Assembly (NCBI GenBank): GCA_025449115.1
Contig: JAHLKC010000020.1
Span: forward strand, 1-64,000
Length of the DNA stretch: 64,000 nucleotides
Direction: 5' to 3'
DNA from: Chytridium lagenaria
Taxonomy: Eukaryota > Chytridiomycota > Chytridiomycetes > Chytridiales > Chytridiaceae
Numbering within the stretch: the stretch's first letter is position 1; the number at the start of each line of letters is the position of its first letter. This document shows positions 1-10,538 of this stretch, one piece after another. A model generated the notes under the pieces. The model was not told the origin of the DNA and did no database searches. It saw nothing but the letters and a program-made list of their open reading frames with translations. A program made the position numbers and the translations under genes.

Positions 1-2221
1 TGTATGTTTTCCGGAACGTTGATCCCGAGGAACCGTTGACATGCTCTGGATGTAAATTCACTGTAATAATTTTTAAAAACTAATTATACAAAGATCTCTG
101 CAGCTTTGATAATCTTCAAATCAAGGCTGCGCTCTTGGACGAAATTTTTAAAGAACCGGAATCCCCATCCAAAGAGCACATGCTTCTCATCGATTCCAAA
201 ACGTTACGCGATACTAGAAGTACGTTTCTCGACTGAACACATATTAATTATGATAGATATCTTGAGTCAAGTCGGACTGGCCGACGGCCTTCAATTTGTT
301 GAAGACAACCCTCATCCCCGCCTATGGCGTCTCATCGCAGACGCAGCCCTGAAGCCCTCAATTTCTCTGTCGCTCAAAAAGCCTACATCCGTTGTGCCGA
401 TTATGCGGCCTCCAATTTATCAAACGTCTCCTGAAGCTTGAGGTAGCAGGTCCTTACCCCGCGCCTCACTTAATTTTTCAAAGGATCCCCAAAAACAAAA
501 GGCAGAGATCTCGGCACATTTCAGTCAATACGACGTGGCTGAACGTCTTTACCTCGAAATGGATCGAAAAGATCTCGCCATGGACTTGAGGGTGAGACTT
601 GGTGATTGGTTCCGTGTGGTTCAGCTGATCAAGAGTGGGGGGTCTGGAGATGACGTACTATTAGAGAAAGCGTGGAATCATATCGGAGATTATTATTATG
701 ACCGCCAGAAATGGTTTTTATTTCCCCTAGATCGCAAAATTGATTGTATCAGGTCACAAGCTATAACGTACTACTCGCAAGGTCGGAATACGGAGCGCCT
801 TGTGGAATGTTTTTACATCGTTGAAGATTATGATAGCCTGGAGAAAATCATGTTCACAATCCGGACTCGAGTCCTCTACTTCCTGTACGTATCTCCACTT
901 ACCATTCTACTCATGCTTATGTCTTAAATACTCTTTAATAGAATATTGCTAGAAAGTTTGTTTCGGTCGGGTTATGCGATCAAGCCGTTACATCTTTCCT
1001 TAAAACCGTGACATTAAAGCCGCCATCGACACCTGTGTTCATCTCAACAAGGTGAAGCCACTTTTTAGTCTTTTCTAATATGTACCAAAGTGGAATACAG
1101 CAGTAGAGCTAGCTGAGGCTAACAAATATCAAGGCATTGAGAACCTTCTAGCAACTTACGCCGCGCATCTTCTAGAAAAAAACAAGTTAATGAGCGCTGT
1201 CGAGTTATACAGGAAAGCAAACTACTGCCATAAATCTGCAAAATTTTATTTAATGTAAGGTTTCACGTCGCTGCTGTTTCATGCTAATTGAGTCTAGCTC
1301 GCAGAGGAAGCCTCTAAAGCCGGTAAAAACCCGCTTAAGCTCAAAAAACTCTATGTCTTGGCCGCGTTGGAGGTGGAGCGGTACCATCAGCTCAACAAAG
1401 TCAAAGAGTTGGTGGTAAACAGGTATTCTGTCGAATACTCGCTTACGTTTTGACAAAAGCAGCAAATATCTCCTCTGGAAGGTCTTCTCGCCGAAGATCG
1501 CAAAAACAACGATGACACCAAATTCCTCGATAACGTATGGCGCGGCGCTGAAGCATACCATTACTATCTTCTCGCGCAACGTCAATTTTACGCTGGTAAC
1601 GCGTCGGCAGCAATGAAGACGGTATTTCAAACGCTTTTTATTGATATTAAATTTTTAGGCGAGCCATCTTGTGAATTACGATGATATACTGGACCCTAAA
1701 GTCACGAACGCGTTGTTGGCGCTTGTAAGTTTCCATAATAATTGCTTCCACACTTGCTCGACGGCGTTCATCAAGCTTGAGACGTTGCCTAAGAGCACAG
1801 AAGCCGAAAAGGAGACTTTTGAGAACCTTGCTTTGAACATCTTCACAAAGTAAGTGGCTTTTTCAAAATGGCTTTTTTACACGAAACAGGTACCCGCCTC
1901 AAGACCCTAAGCCACTTGAAATCACATGCACGAATTGCGCGTCAATCAAATGATGGGTGAGTTTTTAAATCATTAAAATGTGCTGATTCTGGGCTAGGGA
2001 CTCGTCATGCGTTACGTGTAATTTCACGTTCCCTATTTGCATTGCATCTGGTAGACCGATTTATGAGTCGATTCACTTTATGTGCCATGTTTGTAAACAT
2101 CGGGCTATTGAGACGGAGATTTCGGGGTTCACTTGTTGTCCTCTGGTGAGCCTCATGTGTTTTATTTCGGAATGCTGATCAGTTCTTTTCTTTTTTTGCA
2201 TAGTGCCATTGTGTATTGTAA
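1..2221 (+). CDS. WDR35: WDR35 / IFT121, IFT-A subunit (3' part; 5' end outside window)
   Basis: This is the C-terminal TPR-like half of WDR35 (IFT121), a subunit of the IFT-A complex that drives retrograde transport in cilia. Translated exons align in order with the animal protein as I know it: an [12 protein letters not shown] stretch at the left edge, [15 protein letters not shown] at about 550, [14 protein letters not shown] at about 600, HLLEKNK and ELYRKANYC at about 1170-1230, [16 protein letters not shown] at about 1540, and [12 protein letters not shown] at about 1765. The last coding exons hold the Cys-rich tail ([26 protein letters not shown]). A short intron (2146-2203) precedes the final exon, which stops at 2221. 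The N-terminal WD40 propellers lie off the window. Introns are short, about 40-100 bp. Family assignment is secure; exact exon edges are partly inferred. Confidence 0.93.
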
Positions 2222-2269
2222 TAATAAAACGTTGAGTGATGTTTGGTTTTCGTTTACCCTTCGCCATAT

Positions 2270-3440
2270 CAGTTTCACCGAAAAAGGGGAATTGAAATGG
2301 AGATGAACCCAGAAATCGATTTTATTAAGTTTGTCCTGAGACGTGCCACGTCCGCGACAACCGCTTGGACCAATCCAACCTGAGCACGCTACCTCCGACA
2401 TGGCCTTTTGTATATCCTTTGGACTCTTATCCACCTTGATTCCTATAAGACTTAAAGCCTCTGAAGCCGCTTTAAAAGAGTCTTTAAACAACTTTCTCTG
2501 ACAGCAACCATGAGATATCATTGACCACCATAATGCTCTACGCTCAAGGCTAAGAATTTGATCCGCAGCTGAGTGATCCAGACTTTTGATAATGATTTCT
2601 TCGCTTTGCTCCACAAACGATATCAACGATTCCAATATGTTCCGATGTGATCAGATTTCGTTTCTGCAGCCATTTCCAAAGCCTCTGCTATACAGCCATG
2701 CAACTCAATACGCCTACTAAATGGCATAGACTCATATATAGCGTTGACTATAGAAACATGCCGGAAGGCGTAAGGATGCACACATGATTTGTTCTCTAGT
2801 CCTCGGAGAGCTTCAGCAGGTTGCTGATTTAAAGTTTTTGATAAGATACTATTTTGCTCTGACGAGCCCGAAAACGTAAGAAATTGAAACGAATCTTGCG
2901 TTGAAATCAGGTGCGCTAAATCGAAAAGAGAGCCGTTCAATTCGCTCACAGCCGCAACTTCCTCAAGATTGAAATACTAGTGGACATGAGGCTTTTTAGA
3001 GAATATTTGCTGTACCTGTCCAAAAATAGAGGCAACTCTCAAAAGACTTTGAAAATCAGGGTCGAGCCTTATCATTATTTAATCAAAGCCTACATATTTA
3101 ATAAAACTTACTTGTCGAATTGACTCCGAATACCAGCGCCAACATCAGACAAGAGAATCGCGTCAACATCGATATCATGGCGTTGTCGGGATCATGCATC
3201 CGTTTGACGCAACAGTAAGTAAGTTACCAATTTGATCAGCCAAAGACTGAGTGACGAAATCTGTGAATAAAAGGCGCCCGTTCGCACTGAAGGGCGTGGG
3301 CAATAAATGTACCTTGTAATCTTTTATTATAAAAGTTCGCAGATTAACATCCTTAATCGGTGATGGTCTTTACCTGCTGTTCCATTCGAATTTTATGGGC
3401 ATCTTTTAGATCTTAAGATTTACGTTATTGAAACGACCGA
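2270..3440 (-). pseudogene. Soluble adenylyl cyclase-like ATPase region, 5'-truncated remnant
   Basis: Spliced minus-strand translation gives a patchwork typical of the ATPase/helical region that follows the catalytic domains in ADCY10-like and fungal class III cyclases: IRMEQQ at about 3390, LRTFIIKDYKVHLLP at about 3310, SDVGAGIRSQFDK at about 3130, LDPDFQSLLRVASIFGQ at about 3050, YAFRHVSIVNAIYESMPFSR at about 2760 and RIELHGCIAEALEMA at about 2690, then a helical segment with EALSLIGIKVDKSP. GT-AG introns at about 3070-3115 and 2970-3010 fit. The cyclase catalytic domains are absent, because RFC4 begins just beyond, and frames slip near 3170 and 2640. It is therefore a fragment or 5'-truncated pseudogene rather than a working cyclase. 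The family call is from motif resemblance only. Confidence 0.55.
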
Positions 3441-3614
3441 AAGGGCTTTTCGAGTTAGGACCAGTTCCTGTTCGACATGCGCGCAAAAAAGACTATACAG
3501 CAATGTTTATTACTATTTATGCTATAAGCGTTGAGTCACCGTCTTATTTTTATCACTGGCTATGGCTCTATCAGTGACCAATTTTTGACACTTTTAAAAT
3601 CCTCTGCCATCGAC

Positions 3615-4999
3615 ATGGACAACGTCCGAACACCATGGGTCGAAAAGTACCGCCCCCACACCATGGAGAACATTGCTTCACAAGAAGAAACCGTTGCCGT
3701 GCTCAAGAAGACTCTGCAATCCGGAAACGTAACCATTCTCATTTTTCCATTCATTTAACCAGCTGTTCAAAGCTTCCTCATCTGTTGTTCTACGGACCTC
3801 CTGGGACTGGAAAAACATCAACGATCCTGGCTCTAGCTAGAGAACTATACGGGTATGAATTTTGAAGGCGGGAATGGACACTGATGGGGTGTTTTGGCAG
3901 GCCTGAGATGATGCGATCAAGGATCCTGGAACTCAACGCATCCGATGAACGCGGTATCGACATTGTCCGCGAAAAGGTCAAGAACTTTGCCCGCACAACT
4001 GTCTCATCATCAACGTAACCCTACTGTCTCATCTCATCTAACTTATATCTAGCAACACAAACCGTACAATCCCCCTTTCAAAATTATCATTCTGGATGAA
4101 GCCGACTCGATGACGATGGATGCTCAATCTGCGTTAAGAAGAACAATGGAGACATATTCGAGAGTAACGAGATTCTGTTTGATCTGCAATTATGTGAGCA
4201 AGATTATCGATCCACTTGCTTCCAGATGTGCCAAGTTTAGGTTTCAACCTGTTGGAGAGGGGACTATGAGAATGAAATTGGAGGAGATATGCGAGAAGGA
4301 GAATTTGAGGTGAGTTTTACAGTGATTTGATATTGATTCTTGAAGTTGTGTTCGATGAAGTTTATTTAGTTGTTGATATCCTTGCTTGACTTTGGATCGC
4401 CACAATTTAAAAAGCTTTCATTTCCCTTGCCTATTCGAATTGATCGTTCTGTTTGCTTCTTTTTGATTTCTGTAGCATTACACCTGAAGCTATCACCACC
4501 GTCTGCAACATCTCTGAAGGTGACATGCGTCGAGCCATCATGACTCTTCAAAGCGCACAAGGTCTTAACCTTAGCCAAATCCATCCCAACACCATTAATG
4601 AAATCGCTGGGGTAAACCATTTTTTCGTGAATATCAGACCATTAACCATTAGAAATAAATTGTTTATCAGATTATACCAGACGATTTGATCGACACTCTC
4701 AACACAGCCTTCAAATCCAAAAACTATTTTGATTCCGCAAAAGTTTCCGCACATATCATGAAGCAAGGGTATTCCGTCGTTCAGGTCCTCCAACAGGTAA
4801 CTCATTTATTTCAATAGAATTACAATCTTATCATCGACTTTTCAAATAAAAGCTCCACTCCTCCATTCTCCTCGACATTCAACTCACAGCCCCACAAAAA
4901 TCCCGAGCCTGCCAAGTCTTTGCAGAAGCCGATCGAGCACTCGTAGACGGATCTGATGAGTACCTTCAACTTATGCGGGTACTTTTATCACCCTTTTGA
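3615..4999 (+). CDS. RFC4: Replication factor C small subunit (human RFC4 / yeast Rfc2 type)
   Basis: This is a clamp-loader AAA+ ATPase subunit that helps load PCNA at primer-template junctions. The start [14 protein letters not shown] is the usual RFC N-terminus. Visible motifs are Walker A GPPGTGKT (about 3797), NASDERGI (about 3937), Walker B LDEADSMT (about 4095), SALRRTME, the SRC motif in ASRCAKFRF (about 4220), and SEGDMRRAI sensor 2 (about 4516). The C-terminal collar region includes [14 protein letters not shown]. Exons: 3615-3728, 3773-3852, 3901 to about 4000 (donor uncertain), about 4050-4309, 4476-4611, 4671-4796, 4853-4999. Text such as DGSDEYLQL matches human RFC4/yeast Rfc2 better than other small subunits. 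The C-terminus ends early (stop 4997-4999) and overlaps the convergent BBS4 gene by 12 bp. Confidence 0.95.
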
Positions 5000-6265
5000 T
5001 TGAAGACGTTGCTCTACACTTCCCAACCATTCTGATACGTCGTCACTGGGATTGAGCGTATTGGACGATTTCAGAAAAATGGCGCCCGACGCGTATTGGC
5101 CTGCTTGGAGGTAACAGAGGGCGAGGTTGGAGGATATGGAGGGGTTGAAGGGATCTAGATAGCTAGCGTGTTTTAAACAGGATAAAGCCTACATAAAAAG
5201 GAGGAAGTTAATTCACATTTTGTTTTTTTTATCCATTTCGGAGGATGGGGGTTTCGTGGACCAAGATCAGGGACTTTACCGCGACTGTCTTATTTTTGCC
5301 TGAAAAGCACAACCCGATGTTGTTCCAGAGACGTGGGGATTCCGGGGATAAGTGGATCGCGATACGATATTTTATTAAAGCGCCATCGTAGTCACCGTTA
5401 CGTTGGAGGATAGTTGCCAGACCTACTATCGCCTTACTTTGTCAAACCCCCACGTGTCAAAGCCTGGCTTACCTTTAGGTTTCGAGGGTCATGGCTTAAC
5501 GCGCGACCGAGGTGATCCATGGCTTGAGGGATTTCGTTATTTTTCAGATGGATGATCCCGAGGTTCGCGAGGTAATCCACGTTTTCGGGGTTCACACTGG
5601 AAGCAAACGTTTAGGGGCACGGTTTTGAGGGATGTTACCGGAGTCCTTCTTGGTAGACTAATACGGCTTGATCGGGTTTTAAGAGGGTGAGGAGCATTTT
5701 TGCGAGAGCGCTGAAGGTGGATTCGTGGGAATGGATGGAGAGGGCTTTGCGGAAGGATTCTTCGGCCTGACGGGTTTTTTTTTTTTTAAAAATGGGTACG
5801 GAAAAAAGAAGTGTACCTTTTCGTATTCTTTAAGGAGACAGAAGCATATCGCCATGTTATGGTAAATTTCCTGAAGTGAAAAATGACGGTTAGCATGCGT
5901 GAATTTGTCCAGATCTTTGTAATGGAAGTTGAAAGAAGATTCACCCAATCCTTCCCCGCGTATTTCAGCGCCGCCTCGTATACATCCACTGCCTCTTTGA
6001 CCTTTCGTGAACTCATCAAACATTTTGCAAGGTTCTTCAAGTTCATGACATCCGCTGGTGCATGTTTGGCGTATTCCTGGGCGAGGGCTTGTGAGGTGCT
6101 GATGTCGCCTTTGCTGCGATAGATAAGTGATTTAATGAGAAGACCGTAGTCGGAGGATGGGGTTGGGTTAAGAGGATCTGTGAGAGATGCGATGAGGGCG
6201 AGGGCTTCGGCATGACGGGAGGTGACGTAGAGATGGTGGATCCGCCAGGATAAGTTGTGGTTCAT
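4988..6265 (-). CDS. BBS4: BBS4, BBSome TPR subunit
   Basis: This is a tetratricopeptide protein of the BBSome, the coat complex that moves membrane proteins in and out of cilia. The N-terminal region (about 6265-5950) reads WRIHHLYVTSRHAEALALI, then LIKSLIYRSKGDISTSQ, NLKNLAKCLMSSRKVKEAVD and VYEAALKYAGKDW, which follows the human BBS4 order of repeats. The C-terminal exon (about 5160-4990) gives NLALCYLQAGQYASGAIFLK and ends at TGA 4990-4988. In between the gene is cut by several short introns, including one at about 5770-5815 beside a long T tract. I chose the ATG at 6263-6265; an in-frame ATG at 6349 is possible but would leave almost no spacer to SPAG6, which diverges from 6364. The stop end overlaps RFC4 by 12 bp. 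Confidence 0.9.
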
Positions 6266-6363
6266 CGTCCGAGATGCAATTGTTTTTGTTGAAATGAGTC
6301 TTACAAAAAACGCTCCATTGTTCAAAATTGTCACTTGAAAATCTGACAACTCGAGCGCTCACC
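6266..6363. promoter_or_regulatory. 98-bp spacer between divergent BBS4 and SPAG6 starts
   Basis: The two start codons, both of ciliary genes, lie 98 bp apart on opposite strands, so promoter and 5' UTRs of both must sit here or inside coding sequence. No clear TATA box was seen. A shared control region for co-expression during zoospore formation is an inference. Confidence 0.5.
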
Positions 6364-8648
6364 ATGACGGGCACCACCCCTCTCACCAACACGCGAGTGG
6401 TCCTCGCCGTCTTTGAAAAGTACCAAAAGGAGCGCTTGCTGTTTGTTCAAACAGTTGCGGATCTTGCTTCTAGGGAGAGTAATATTGAGGCGCTTCAAGG
6501 AGCCGGAGTGATGTCGTTGTTGAGACCGTTGTTGCTGGATAATGTGCCGGCGATTCAACATGCTGCGGCGCTAGCGTTGGGGAGATTGGCGAATTATAAT
6601 GAGGAGCTGGCAGAGAGTGTGGTGGATTCGGATATTTTGCCGCAGTTGGTGTTTTCGTTGGCGGAACAGAATGTGAGTATTGGGGGTGTGATCTGACGGA
6701 GGGGGGGTGGTTGAGAGTAGAGTGGTCGGTTGGAGTGTGGAGCTGGGAAAGATGCTGTTCGGAAACTTTTGATGGGGGAATTTATGATCTAGCCATAGAT
6801 TATATGCGAAAGAGGTGGACAAGAGTAGAAAAGGGTGTCTTTAATTTTGCATTCAAAGCTGGTTTATATCTTCCTAGTTGAAGGCAAAGGGGACTAGAAA
6901 AGCCAGCGGAAGTCTACTAGAGCCGGCTATTTGCCTTTATGCTAACGTATAACATCTTTCTCATTCCGACCCATAGCGTTTCTACAAAAAAGCCGCCGCC
7001 TTTGTCCTCCGCGCCGTCTCCAAACACTCCCCGGACCTCGCCCAATCCGTCGTCGACAGCGGCGCACTCAACGCCCTCGTCTCCTGTCTCGAAGAATTTG
7101 ATCCAGGTGTTAAAGAAAGCTCCGCATGGGCACTCGGGTACATTGCTCGTCACAATGGCGGTAAGTCGAAAATTACCCCCACCGCTTTATATATGTATAT
7201 TGATGGAAGTTTTTTAGATCTTGCGCAAAGCGTTGTGGATGCGGGTGCGGTGCCGCTTTTGGTGCTTTGCGTGCAGGAACCAGAGTTGAGTTTGAGAAGG
7301 ATTGCGGCGTCGGCTTTGTCGGATATTGCGAAACATTCACCAGAGGTGATTTCCCACGTCTCACCCGAAATTCTAATTCCCCCCCTCCCCTCCCCACACA
7401 TTTGTATACCCCAAAGACCTTTCTAACGTACAACTTTGTTTTTTCAGCTCGCCCAATCCGTCGTCGATGCCAACTCCATCCCCTTCCTCTCCCCTCTCCT
7501 CTCCAATCCCGACGCCAAACTCCGTCGCCAAGTCAACAGCGCTCTCTCCCAAATCTCCAAGCACACGGTCGATCTCGCAGAAACAGTTGTCGACGGTGAA
7601 ATCTTCCCAAACGTCCTCAACTGTCTCAAAGATTCAGATGGCTATGTCCGGAAAAACGCTGCAACGCTCATCTGTGAAATTGCAAAGCACACGCCAGAGG
7701 TAAGCAAAAAAATTGGTTTTTTGGTTTCGTCTCTGAGATTTAACGATCGTGAAGCTTGCGCAATTGATTGTCAATTCGGGGGGTATCGCTGCTGTCGTTG
7801 ATTACGTCAACGACTCTCGTGGTAACGCTAGACTCCCTGGTATCATGACCCTAGGCTACATTGCCGCTTTCTCTGAAACCCTCGCCCTCTCTGTGATAGT
7901 CGCAAAGGGTGTCTCACCTCTGTCCCAAGCCCTCATCACTGAACCCGAAGAACACATTAAAGCCGCCTGTGCGTGGTCTCTCGGTCAAATAGGTCGTCAC
8001 TCGCCCGATCACGCTAAAACGCTTGCCGACAATGCCGTTCTTCCAAAACTCCTTAAAGTGTTGACAGCGACGAGTGGAGACGATGTGGGCAGTGATTTAA
8101 AGACAAAGACAAAGCGGGCTCTGAAATGTATTTTGGAGAAGACATTGCATTTGGAGGCGCTTGAACCTTTGTTGATGGGTTCTACTCTGCTAATATCCTC
8201 AAGTATGTTGTTGGGCAATTTGCTAAAATCTTGCCACATGATGGGGTTGCGAGACGCGCGTTTGTAACGAGTGGCGCTTTGCAGAGGTTACAGGAGATCG
8301 CGGTGAGCTTTGGGGAAGGGGCTGGGAAGAATGTGGTTAATGCGCCTGGAGTGCCTGCTGCGCTTGTGGGGACAAAGTTGGGAGAGTATGTGAGGACGAT
8401 TAATGAGTGTTATCCGGAGGAGATTGTGAGGTATTACTCGCCGGGTTATTCAAACACGTTGTTGGAAAAGGTGAGGAGCTGTTGATGGATGAAGAGCGAT
8501 TTGCTGATTACGGTTTATCCTTTTATAGATTGATGAGTATTCGAGAGGGCAGGAAAACGGCGGACAGCAACAGCAGCAGCAGAATGCAGCAGTCAAAAGT
8601 CTTGTTCAACAAGCAGAGTCCAACGCGCCTCAAGCTCTGACAGCATGA
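6364..8648 (+). CDS. SPAG6: SPAG6 / PF16, armadillo-repeat protein of the axonemal central pair
   Basis: SPAG6 binds the C1 microtubule of the ciliary central apparatus and is needed for flagellar beating. Exons 6364-6672, 6977-7160, 7218-7345, 7448-7699, 7755-8470 and 8529-8648 translate to tandem armadillo repeats that follow animal SPAG6: GVMSLLRPLLLDNVP, HAAALALGRLANYNEELAE, RFYKKAAAFVLRAVSKHSP, AWALGYIARHN, RIAASALSDIAKHSPE, SALSQISKHTVDLAE, PGIMTLGYIAA, and the conserved tail CYPEEIVRYYSPGYS. All five introns are GT-AG; the first is 304 bp, the others 56-102 bp. The frame slips by one base between about 8165 and 8195, right before the conserved ANILKYVVGQF block, probably an assembly indel. 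The C-terminus carries an extra Gln-rich tail (about 8560-8600) not found in the animal protein. Confidence 0.96.
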
Positions 8649-9020
8649 ACCGCGAGCGCGTCTTTACGCGAATAAGTCGTGATCAAACATTGTTTTAAAA
8701 GTCTATCTATAATATGTTGTTCTCCCATCCAAAAGTCGTTTTGTAGAGTCATCTAAACCGAATAAATATTAAACACAATCTAGTTTTTGAACAAACATTA
8801 TTCATAAAAATGCAGTGACCTTTTTAGTAAAAAAAGGTCACTATATTCTGCACACAAGTCATTTGCACGTAATATTTTTTGGTCACAATTCCGAATATAT
8901 TTTCTCAACAAAATTCTCCAAACTATAATACAACATCTTTCCCATATTCTTTCTTTACAATCCCACCCCCTCCTTGATTTAACCAACCATCAAAGGTGTC
9001 AAATTTATACACCCACATGT

Positions 9021-10538
9021 TCAAGCCATCACGACAAACTTGTTTCTCTGCTCCTCTCCCCACTGAGCAATATCATAATCACACCCTCCAACCTGTTTTC
9101 TTCCACCCTTCAACGTCGTCATGGCGGCCACAAAGTCCCAAGGCGACAAATTCGCCTCCTTCTCGGCTTTCGCAGCCTTGCGTCCGCCCTTCTTCTTAAC
9201 ACCCTCAACCGCATCCTCCTCTCCAGTCTTCTTGGATCCCTTCTTCTTCTTCTTAATCATATGATCGTCCTCCATCTTTTTCTTGGCGTCTCCCTCAAAC
9301 TCGTTTCCAGTCCAAACACACACGAGCTTCTCGGGCCATTGACTGAGTGATCAAAGAAAAAGCAGTGTGAGTATGACAGCATGAAAAGTAATAGGAAAGA
9401 TATCAAAGACATACCTAATTTTTTGGCCAAATCTCTCATTCAACTGGTTTCCAATCGCCACGGTCACAGCAATGACGGTTCTGACACTCGGAACGTGTTC
9501 TCATTGAACAATCCGAGGGCTGACAACCTCTCGCTAGTAGCAATCCAAGCGTTTCCGAAAGACTTGAACACCTCCTCAACCCGTGGCTTGTCCTTGATAT
9601 CAAACCAGGCATCTTTGGACCGAATGTAGATGGTGAGAGCCTCGAGGGCAGCGTAGACGGGTTTCCATGCGGATTGGGGAGACTTTTTTTGTTAGCGAGT
9701 TTGTAGAGCTTGAGGATGACGCGGAGATGGTTTTCAATGACTTCAAGTTCGCCGTAGCGGCCAAATTCAGGGTTGTCGATCTTACTATTACGTTTGTATA
9801 GGAACGAATGAATGGGTTAACAAAGGCGTGTTCAGTGAGAGAGTATGAGAGGATGTATGTCAGACACAAGCCCAACGACAAAACAAAATATCGATGGTAA
9901 TTGTGTTACACAAAGGTTTTGGAATAAAATGGAACAAGAGTCATGGGGTGGCCCAGCAAGTGTATTGAAAAATGGTGTTTGGGTGGCAAAGTAAAGAAAG
10001 AGAACAAAAGTTGGGACTTCGATGTGATGGATGGTATGGGGGAGTGTGGGGGAGGTTGCATAGAAGGAATGGGTAGGAAATGAATACTCACAGGTTGAAA
10101 AACTCGGGGTTTCGGTTGTCGGTCTCTCTCATCAAGTCCTGACACATTTGCAGGCCAGCCTTGGTAAAGGTCTCTTCGCCAATCTTCTCGACGGCTGCGT
10201 AGTTGATAGTGTTCCCCTGGAAGTTTGAAAGAAGAAGAGATGTGGGGTCAGTCAATGAGCGCGACTTGAGAGAGATAACGTGGATGAAAAGTAATGGGTA
10301 ACGTGATGATGTTCGGTCAAGGTTCATTGGACGATGGTTGATGGCTATGGTATGATGATGTAGTATGAGGTGTTGACACCGCGTACCAGGTATGTGACGG
10401 TAGATGAATGGAGATGGATGAATAGATGAATGTATGCATAGACAAGATGTGGAGAACTGTGGGAGGATCCCACGGGTCCTGCAGGATATCAAGAGGATAG
10501 GGTAGACACTCATGGATACTCACAGTAGTCGTTCTCAT
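9021..10538 (-). CDS. Unrecognised Lys-rich protein, conserved-looking but unnamed
   Basis: Spliced minus-strand reading gives a soluble protein of roughly 230-250 residues that I cannot assign to a family. It starts MRTTT (ATG 10538-10536), jumps an intron of about 300 bp to GNTINYAAVEKIGEETFTKA and LMRETDNRNPEFFNL, then a second intron of about 300 bp leads to KIDNPEFGRYGELEVIENHL, RVILKLYKLANKK, AWKPVYAALEALTIYIRSKD, FGNAWIATSERL, and RTVIAVTVAIGNQLNERFGQ. The last exon has a basic tract (KKKKKGSKKT, KKKGGRKAAKAEKEA) followed by WDFVAAMTTLKGGRKQVGG, ending at 9021. A seven-T run at 9684-9690 breaks the frame by one base. The introns are longer and more repetitive (ATGGATGA-like runs) than elsewhere. 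The N-terminal part looks helical; the basic stretch could bind nucleic acid, but that is inference. Confidence 0.7.

Noticed and set aside
7267..7599. Pro/Ser-rich plus-strand frame inside SPAG6
   Set aside because: Runs through an intron and out of the armadillo-repeat frame.
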